This document shows positions 56,666 through 64,000 of a DNA stretch of 64,000 bases, in pieces; within the stretch, counting starts at the first letter, position 1; every line of letters starts with the position of its first letter. The translations under genes and the position numbers were made by a program. The notes below the pieces were generated by a model that searched no databases, was not told the DNA's origin, and saw only the letters and a program-made list of their open reading frames with translations. This stretch comes from Ceratorhiza oryzae-sativae (Eukaryota > Basidiomycota > Agaricomycetes > Cantharellales > Ceratobasidiaceae), in assembly GCA_030998015.1 (NCBI GenBank), contig JARWMV010000023.1:62001-126000 (forward strand). The letters are read 5' to 3'.

Positions 56666-58903
56666 AGCAGTATGTATGTTATTTGGCACGCTTATTCGAT
56701 GGATTTTTGTATACACGCATCACTTTTTGCGTGGAAGCTTGGCTTGTTGCCATAAAATGAAAATGAAAAGGCAAAAAAGAATACGACATCTTCATTGTAC
56801 TACCTAGCGTGTACTACCTAGCGGAGACGTCCAAAAGGCAACGCACTGGCTGCGGCGCAAGGCATTCTGACGACTGCGTATACATCGGAAACTTAAAACG
56901 CCTCTCTCTGCCTCTGGTGGCTACAGAATTACACGATATCTTTTACTCCGTACTCGTATTCGGTCCGACTTGCCCACGCGGTTTTCCGTGCCCACCGTTT
57001 GTCATAAATCTACAAATGCAATATAGTATATGTGCACATCACTGCGCTCACTGCAAACAACTAACGGTGCCACTTTCGCTTCCGAGATGACGTTATTTGT
57101 AGATAATGTTGATGATCGACCGAGGCTGCGTCGATCCCTCCCAAGAGCATCCACGCCACAGTGATGATCTGAGCGTATTTGCAAAAATAAAATAAAGGGC
57201 GCGGTCGCGAAGGAGAACACAGGCTGAAGCACCTGAGCCGATCCATATGAGAAGTAAAATGATTTAAAGCAAGCGCTCAAGAAAATCCGTTGTGGGATAG
57301 CATTGGTCCCCCTGGTATCGCCCAAAGCCTTAGAGCATGGAAGGCGTTTTGGCAGAGTGAAGTCTTTTAGAGCCATACAGTGTAATCCAGTTTGTTTGAG
57401 TTAGGCTTACTTTCCTTATTGACCCCTAGGGAAAATGCTCGGACAAACGATCGAATCCTTCCCTTTTCTAGCGCGGACAACAGAGGATTGGGCTAGCCAA
57501 TTGTCCTTGGTGTCAATCAGCTACGCTTAACCAGGTTTGTAGCGATCGCCGCTTGACAATGCGTGAGTTATCATCAAATTAGCTTATATCCTGAGAGCAC
57601 AATAATTATTGAGCACAGCAACACGGAACAGGGAAGGTAACGTCACTTTAGGTTCCAAATATCAAACAAACTTCAAGTGTGTTTGTGTACACCAAGAAAA
57701 AAATACTGGACATGGTGGCTGAGTTCAAAGTCAAACTGTCCATTGACGGACGCACAGCAAGATGGTCCCGAAGGCTATCGGGCTGTCAGAGTGCTCGTGG
57801 GCCTGGTTCACCGGGCGCAGCCGGTGCTGGGGGCGCCAGGAACGGTGCCGTGCCGACTGCTCCTGCTATCCATAACGGCCGCTTTGGGTGGAGAAAAGGA
57901 AGATGGCCCCACATTTTTTTTTTTCCAGCAAACATCTTGCTTTTGCGGTGAACGTAAGCTCACGTTGTCAATCTGACGTTTCGATGGGAAGGATGCCTTG
58001 CGGCGGGTGCTTTTGTGAATACAAAGGGTGGCAAACACGGTAACGGCTGTGACAGATGCCTTGAAGATAAGGCAAGTTGATAACGTTGTTGTAAAGGCGG
58101 TGAACGAAGAGCATAATCGCAATCGGGTCTCCTCGCATGATGCCCCGTTAGCGTCGTCCTGGCCGACCGGTTTGGAAGTCGATGTTCCTATTATTATCGG
58201 TTGATGAATTCTTATGTAAAGGACGAAGCTGGTATCTTATAGAGAATCGAACGGTGCACATATTCAACCCTGTGGGTTCTGAACCTTGAGTGTGAACTGT
58301 TGTTGAAGAACGTGCACCCAGGGCCGGGAGTGGAAGAATTGGCACCTGGTTTGCACGGTGATCGACAACAAGCGCCGATGGAATCTCACTTGTCGATTAC
58401 GCTGTGGGGGTTACGTCCGCTCTCGGAAGTTGTCTTGACACCGTTTTCGACGAGCCGTTGGTTGCATCAAATTTAAGGCTGGAATTTCTGAGAGTAAAAA
58501 AAGGCTGGTTGGCTGGGGGCTCAGGTTGGCAGTTCTGCTGCACCGTAGATATTACGCCACTGAACGCAGGGGGTTCTTACGCCTCGATGCTATCGGAAAT
58601 GTATTGTCATAACTGAGGGCTGCCGGTTCTGCCGGCGGTGACGAGAGGGGCGTTGGTGATGCTCCAAGGTGGCGAATCATCGTGGCCGACGTCCGACAAG
58701 TGGCGAACGTTGCACGCCGCATACACCAGTCGTGCACGGGCTATGCACTTGGGGGGATCACAGATGATGCGCTGGCAGAACTCGGGCAATGGAATTCAGG
58801 GCGTGGCTCACGTGACCTGGGCGGCAATCAGAGGCTGGACAAATGGACGCGGGAGCAAACGGCGCAGTGTTTCCCTCCTCCCCCACCGTCGATTGCACGC
58901 ACA
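56666..58903. other. Intergenic, upstream of casein kinase 1
   Basis: 2.2 kb with short frames only. The last few hundred bases probably hold the promoter and 5' UTR of the kinase gene. Nothing else supported. Confidence 0.4.
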
Positions 58904-60820
58904 ATGTCTCAGGTCACGCAGAGTCCGGCGGTGGTGGGCCAGTACTACCAGGTCGGCAAGAAGATCGGCGAGGGCTCGTTTGGTGTCGTCTTCGAGGGCA
59001 CCAACATGCTCAACAACCAGACCGTTGCCATCAAGTTCGAGCCCCGCAAGTCCGACGCCCCCCAGCTGCGCGACGAATGGCGCTCCTACCGCATGCTCGC
59101 CGGCTCTCGTGCGTTGTCTCGTTTTTTCTTTCATTTTTTCGATTTTGTTGAATTTTTTTTTTCCCTCTGTAGCGGGCATCCCCCAGGTCTACCACTTTGG
59201 TGCCGAGGGCCTGCACAACGTGTTAGTGATCGACCTGTTTGGTCCCAACCTCGAGGACCTGTTCGACATGTGTGGCCGACGCTTCTCGCTCAAGACCGTC
59301 TGCCTCGCCGCACGACAGATGATCACCCGTGTGCAAACCATCCATGAAAAGAACCTCATCTACCGGGATATCAAACCCGACAACTTTCTTATCGGCCTCC
59401 CCGGCACGCGCAACGCAAACGTCGTCCACATGATCGACTTTGGAATGGCCAAGCTCTGGCGCGACCCCAAGACGAAACAACACATTCCCTATCGCGAGCG
59501 CAAGAGCCTGTCGGGTACCGCTCGCTACATGAGTATCAATACCCATCTCGGCCGAGGTACGTCCGCGACAGCCGTCCGCGCCGCGCTCCACGCGCTGATT
59601 CCCTGATGTTGGGCAGAGCAATCAAGGCGAGACGACCTCGAGGGCCTCGGGCACGTGTTTATGTACTTTTTGCGCGGCGGCCTCCCCTGGCAGGGCCTCA
59701 AGGCAGCCACGAACAAGCAAAAGTATGAGAAGATTGGTGAAAAGAAGCAGACGACGCCGGTCGCTGAGCTCTGTGAGTTGGCTGGTTCCACTCGCTCCAC
59801 GCCACACGCGACTCATCAAATTCGCAGGCGCGGGCTTCCCCGAGGAGACAGCGATCTTTATGAACTATGTCCGCAAGCTTGGCTTTGAAGAGACGCCAGA
59901 TTACGACTTTTTGCGCGAGCTGTTCACCAAGATGCTCAAGGACGCGGGTGAGGTCGATGACGGCGTTTTTGATTGGATGCTTCTCAATGGAGGCAAGGGA
60001 TGGGAAGCCAGCGTACGTCCATTCAGTTGATCATGAGGCCTCTCGCCTCATTTCACGTGGCCACTCATCTCACTCGATCCTTCTGCTGACAGGCTGGCCA
60101 CAAGCACTCTTCTGCTGCTCGCCAAAACGGAGCCGGACACCGCAACCACCATCGCAGCAGGCAACAGCCCGGCTCTCAGCCAGTGACTCCCTCCCAACCT
60201 CAACCCGCACGGACCAACAACCGCTTGTCCCAACTCCAGCAGCAGTCTTCCCAAACTCAGATCGGAAGCAATGTTGCGATGGTTGGCGCTCCCCGCCAGG
60301 CACGCCGACCCGGCGGACAACGGGTGGTGCGATGCAGGTGATTGAGCGCGCCGGGTCCCCCGTGGTTCAACATCCATACGCCTCAGCAGAGCGCACGTCG
60401 ACGGCGCTCGATGGTGCACCAAGCGGGCGCACACCTCGTCCCGCGCCACCAGCGGATGCGTTCCACCCACCGGGCGCCGGGGGAGGATATGTCAGGAGCT
60501 CGGTCGTTCAGGGCGGTGTTGGGATGGGCGGGGTCGGAGCTGCTGCGCCGACTACCCCTGCTGCGTATTCGACCGCCTCCCCACACCCGTACGCCTCGCA
60601 GTCGTATCCTCAGCACCAGGGCACTGCGACGAATCTTGCTGGCTTGATGGCACCCACACCTGGCGCGCCATCACGGCCCGAGTCGAGCGTGCAGATCCAA
60701 GGGCCTACGGTGGAGCAACAGGTGATGCGTCACCAACAGATGAACGGCGATATGGAACCCGAAAAGAAAAAGGGCGGGTTTGCCAAGTTCTTGGACGTGG
60801 TGCTGTGTCGGGCAGTTTAG
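58904..60820 (+). CDS. Casein kinase 1 (Cki1/Yck-type)
   Basis: Conserved Ser/Thr kinase of the CK1 family, usually membrane-anchored and involved in nutrient signalling, endocytosis and growth. Exons 58904-59108, 59173-59556, 59617-59772, 59828-60012 and from 60093 onward. Motifs: [54 protein letters not shown], the CK1 signature [58 protein letters not shown]. The tail is Gln/Pro/Ala-rich. An additional intron around 60315-60380 is needed to reach the open frame ending [15 protein letters not shown]. Yck-type kinases normally end in a palmitoylated Cys pair. Here the read-through frame ends in CRAV, and a Cys-rich GWLCFCC lies just beyond, so the last exon could differ. Confidence 0.88.
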
Positions 60821-61341
60821 AAACCGCGGCTTTTGTTCATAACGACTTGTTCAAGACACCAACACTCGGCTGGCTCTGCTTCTGTTGCCCGACGGGGGCT
60901 GGTTTTTCTCTGGTTGGGTTTGCGTCTAATATTTTTCTATATTTCACCTTTTCTTGCTTTGAGGATATTTCATTCGATGCGTTGTTTCTCTTTCCACTCG
61001 TCGCTGTGCATTACAACCCACTCATCTACCATTATACCTACGATCATTTCCACTCACGCACGCACGGCGCCCTATCACGTTCGCTCCACCTGTCGACCGG
61101 GTCCCCCGTCTCTTCTGTTCCACGCTTGCTTCGACTGGAGCGGTGTGTTCCTTTTATATTAATCACTATTAGTTACTGTCCAATGAGATTTTTGTCGATG
61201 AGACATGGAGTGGTCTGATTCCAGCATGGGGGACTCTGTGGCACGATGTTATGGACCCTGGCCCTGATGAGTCAGCGCCGAGAGGGGGGGGGAGTACAAT
61301 TAGGCGCGTCTTTTGGTCTCATTTCCTCCATCTGTGCGACA
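60821..61341. other. Spacer between casein kinase 1 and farnesyl diphosphate synthase
   Basis: Pyrimidine-rich stretches consistent with a 3' UTR and then a promoter. A G-run lies at 61285-61292. No separate gene seen. Confidence 0.4.
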
Positions 61342-62883
61342 ATGTCCAACTTTAAAGCCGCTGCCGCCGCCCAAAAGTCGCGTTTCCTGGCCGTCTGGCC
61401 GCGCATCAAGGGCGAGCTCGTCGGTTATCTCGTGCAGAATGGCATGCCCGAAGACGCCTGCACGTGGTTCGACCGAGTCTGTCTTTTTTCTCCACATCTC
61501 GTTTTGCCCGGGGCTAACGCGCACAACAGAGCCTGGAATACAACACACCGGGAGGCAAACTCAACCGTGGCATCTCTGTCATCGACACGGCCGAGATCCT
61601 GCTCGGCCGCCCGCTCAACGACGAACCAGACGCGTCTGGCACGTCCGAGTTCTATCGTGCGGCGATTCTAGGATGGGGTATCGAGCTCCTCCAGGCCTAT
61701 TTCCTGGTCTCGGACGACATGATGGACGCGAGCATTACGCGACGCGGGCAACCCTGCTGGTCAGTCTTTCTCTCTCCTTGGCGAGACTGGCGCTGATGGT
61801 GGGCTCAAGGTACCGAGTTCCGGCTGTGGGCAATATTGCCATAAACGACTCGTTTATGATCGAGTCGTCGATTTACTATTTGCTGAAGAAGCATTTGAGG
61901 TCGGATCCGGCGTATGTCGAGTATGTGGAGCTGTTCCTCGAGGTAGGCCCGCTCTGCACCTGGGGACCAACTTTAAACTTGATCCTCATTGTTTTCGGCA
62001 GACCACGTTCCAAACTGAGCTTGGCCAACTCGTGGACTTGCTCACGCTCCCGAGGACGATGTGAACCTGGACCGATTCTCGCTCAAAAAGTGCGCCTTGT
62101 TATACTTGCTCTTGTCGGGTGTATGCTAATGGGGGGGAGTCTAGGCACCAGCTGATCGTGATTTACAAGACTGCGTACTACTCGTTCTACCTCCCTGTCG
62201 CGCTGGCGATGCATTTCGTTGGGATCAAGGATGAGAGCCTATACCAGCAGGCCAAGGATATCTTGATCCCGCTCGGAGAGTACTTCCAAGTTCAGGGTGA
62301 GGCTCCTACCTCTTGTCTCATGGGTTCCGCACTGACGCGACGCAGACGATTATCTCGATTGCTTTGGCACCCACGAGCAGATTGGAAAGATCGGGACGGA
62401 CATTTTGGACAACAAGTGTTCGTGGTGTGTGAACATTGCGCTGAGCGTAGCGACGCCCGAGCAGCGCAAGTTGCTCGACGTGAGTCTACATTTATTTGCG
62501 TCCTTCTCATTTAAATTGTCCTGTGCTTCCAACCCCCCCAACCCCCCAATCCCTGTTCCTAGCCCCAACCCGTGTTCTCTCTGTCGCTAACGTTCTCTTT
62601 TTCGCGCCGAAAGGAAAACTATGGTCGCAAAGACTCGCAGGCCGAAGCGCGGGTCAAGAAACTATACGACGAGCTCGAGATCCAGAGGCGGTACAACGAG
62701 TATGAGCAGGCGACGTACGTCAAGCTGAACGCACTCATTGACGCCATCCCGGAGACCGAGGGCGGATTGAAGCGAGACGTGTTTAGGAGGTGAGTTGTGC
62801 GATCGAAAACGGAGGGTCTCGATGTTCATTGTTGTCTGGTTTGATCTAGCTTCTTGAGCAAGATTTACAAACGATCCAAGTGA
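61342..62883 (+). CDS. ERG20: Farnesyl diphosphate synthase (single 1-nt frame break)
   Basis: Makes farnesyl diphosphate from IPP and DMAPP for sterols, prenylation, dolichol and ubiquinone. Eight exons: 61342-61476, 61530-61759, 61810-61942, 62002-62089, 62145-62296, 62346-62479, 62614-62789, 62850-62883; 360 residues if frame is kept. The first Asp-rich motif is in [20 protein letters not shown] and the second in [20 protein letters not shown]. The C-terminus is [10 protein letters not shown], the usual basic end. Exon 4 is 88 nt but needs 89: frame is lost at about 62044-62048 inside [17 protein letters not shown], and both sides are otherwise perfect. In an essential gene this is most simply a sequencing or assembly deletion. 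Confidence 0.92.
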
Positions 62884-63118
62884 TCGCGGGGTGAATTTGT
62901 AGTGTGTTGGGTTTCTTGGTTTGACCTGGGCACAATAGAAATTGGTTAAATATTATTGCTTGATCGGTCATTCGGCCTGGTCGATTATTATTACGTGATT
63001 TCAAGGTCATGCGAGCATCGAGACCTCTGACCAGAATGCGAGGGTTCAGACTTCCGACTGGGGTATTCAGAACGCGATGATCCAATCGCGAATAAGATAC
63101 AAGACAGTCCTCGACGGT
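62884..63118. other. Short spacer between convergent genes
   Basis: 3' flanks of farnesyl diphosphate synthase and of MPC1, which converge here. Confidence 0.4.
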
Positions 63119-63833
63119 TCACTTGGAGCCTACACTTTTTTTAATCGCATCGACAACACCCCCAGCCTCGGCCTTGGTCACATCCGCCGCTTTGACAACC
63201 GTTTCTTTGCCCTCGTTGGCCACCTTGGCAAGTGCCGCTTTGCCCTCTTCCAGCGCGACCCCCGATTTCCCAAGCTTGGCTTCCCGCCCGCCGAGGTACC
63301 AATAATTGACAAACCGGGCGTCTTGGACGAGCTGGGCGGTCGTGTTTGTCGCGTGGCAGGCAAAGAGGAGGTAGTTTCTGGGGTGTACGCGCCAGGCTTT
63401 GGAAGGGGGGGGGGAGTTAGCGCACAGGTAAGAGACGAATCGGATGTGTCGTACCGAATCGCATGAATACCATACTAGATACGTGTGTGTGAGCCTTTTG
63501 GGGTATTAATTCATGCATCGGTCAGAAATGACTCACGAGTAAGACGCGAGCGCGGTGGTCATGGTCCCCGAGATGACTTCTTCATCCTTGGCCAAGTCTG
63601 ATAACGCGGCCAATGGGAGACCCCAGTTTGCGACCTGGTACCAACTCAATGTCACCAGACCGCCAAGGAGCCGAGCTATGAGGACGTACCGGTCCCCAGA
63701 AATGGGTGCCTATGATCCAAGAGTCATAGGGTTAGAGTCTAGTGCAGGAAAGATTGGAGTAAGGGAAGGGCGTACTGAAGAAGTATTCTCGACCCGCTGG
63801 ACTTTTGAGCCAATTAATGAATGTCGAGGCCAT
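63119..63833 (-). CDS. MPC1: Mitochondrial pyruvate carrier subunit MPC1
   Basis: Inner-membrane subunit of the heterodimeric pyruvate importer. Five short exons join as [45 protein letters not shown] with [22 protein letters not shown] and [16 protein letters not shown]. The signature [36 protein letters not shown] is complete, as expected for MPC1. After [12 protein letters not shown] the protein has an Ala/Lys/Glu-rich extension ([20 protein letters not shown]) ending [10 protein letters not shown], longer than yeast Mpc1. The start at 63833 lies directly before the conserved [12 protein letters not shown] homopolymer of nine at 63408-63416 lies in the last intron. Confidence 0.92.
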
Positions 63834-64000
63834 GGCGTGCGAGCGGGTGTGTGATCGATGATGAATGAAAAAGAAGGTGTGGGTCTTTGACGGAGGCGCT
63901 GGGCGGTATTGATGTGTGGCTAGACCATGTTGGGTGGCTATCCTGGAGATGATATTTAGGAGTTCTTTGTATGCGCACGAGCAAGGGCGTACTTCAAACG
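63834..64000. other. Promoter side of MPC1, window edge
   Basis: No gene seen up to the end of the window. Confidence 0.4.

Noticed and set aside
57002..57376. Minus-strand 124-codon frame upstream of casein kinase 1
   Set aside because: No family resemblance, no neighbouring exons with consistent phase, and no signal or membrane segment that could support it.
63077..63466. Plus-strand open frame of 129 codons
   Set aside because: Antisense to the last exon of MPC1, whose signature is complete on the minus strand.
1..64000. CRISPR arrays, bacterial operons, integrases or attachment sites
   Set aside because: Nothing of this kind seen. Introns, an intron-containing tRNA and the gene families all indicate eukaryotic nuclear DNA.

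Overview
The window looks like nuclear DNA of a filamentous basidiomycete. Coding regions are broken by many short introns, mostly 45-65 nt with GT..AG ends. The gene set (DSN1/Mis13-type kinetochore protein, two copper-radical (glyoxal) oxidases, a Zn2Cys6 factor, a pectinase relic, expanded kinases with an HGDLKG catalytic loop) fits an Agaricomycete, perhaps a Rhizoctonia-like one. That genus-level idea is inference from memory of such families, not something the sequence proves. I built gene models by hand from splice signals, reading frame and comparison of paralogues inside the window. No search was run.

Layout. 1-3.8 kb: a TauD/TfdA dioxygenase (minus, cut by the left edge) divergent from a DSN1/Mis13-like gene (plus). 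3.8-6.5 kb: decayed sequence with an F-box-like relic and a long inverted repeat (arms about 310 bp). 6.5-13.6 kb: four tandem alpha/beta-hydrolase (HSL-type) esterase genes with nearly identical exon lengths; the last has a 2-nt deletion. 13.8-17.7 kb: one hypothetical ORF, an intron-containing tRNA-Arg(TCG) and half of a related tRNA. 17.8-25.1 kb: two paralogous glyoxal oxidases (minus). 26.9-32 kb: two single-pass membrane protein genes (minus), one with a C-terminal SH3 domain. 34-45.9 kb: four tandem kinase paralogues that share a conserved N-terminal module, a Pro/Ser-rich linker and a C-terminal kinase domain; only the third is intact. 46.7-47.9 kb: a DUF2306 membrane protein. 47.95-52.4 kb: a pogo/Tigger-like relic followed by a nearly complete hAT transposon with terminal repeats and an 8-bp target duplication. 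52.7-56.7 kb: a Zn2Cys6 regulator and a polygalacturonase pseudogene. 58.9-63.8 kb: housekeeping genes, namely casein kinase 1, farnesyl diphosphate synthase and mitochondrial pyruvate carrier MPC1.

The ends of the window carry conserved core genes, and the middle is dominated by tandemly duplicated accessory families and repeats. The strongest candidate for an undescribed system is the four-gene kinase array. It has a shared gene structure, including a 9-nt microexon conserved in all four copies, and an N-terminal module I cannot assign to any family. A caution applies to every 'pseudogene' call here: the otherwise perfect farnesyl diphosphate synthase also carries a 1-nt deletion, so some frame breaks may be assembly errors.
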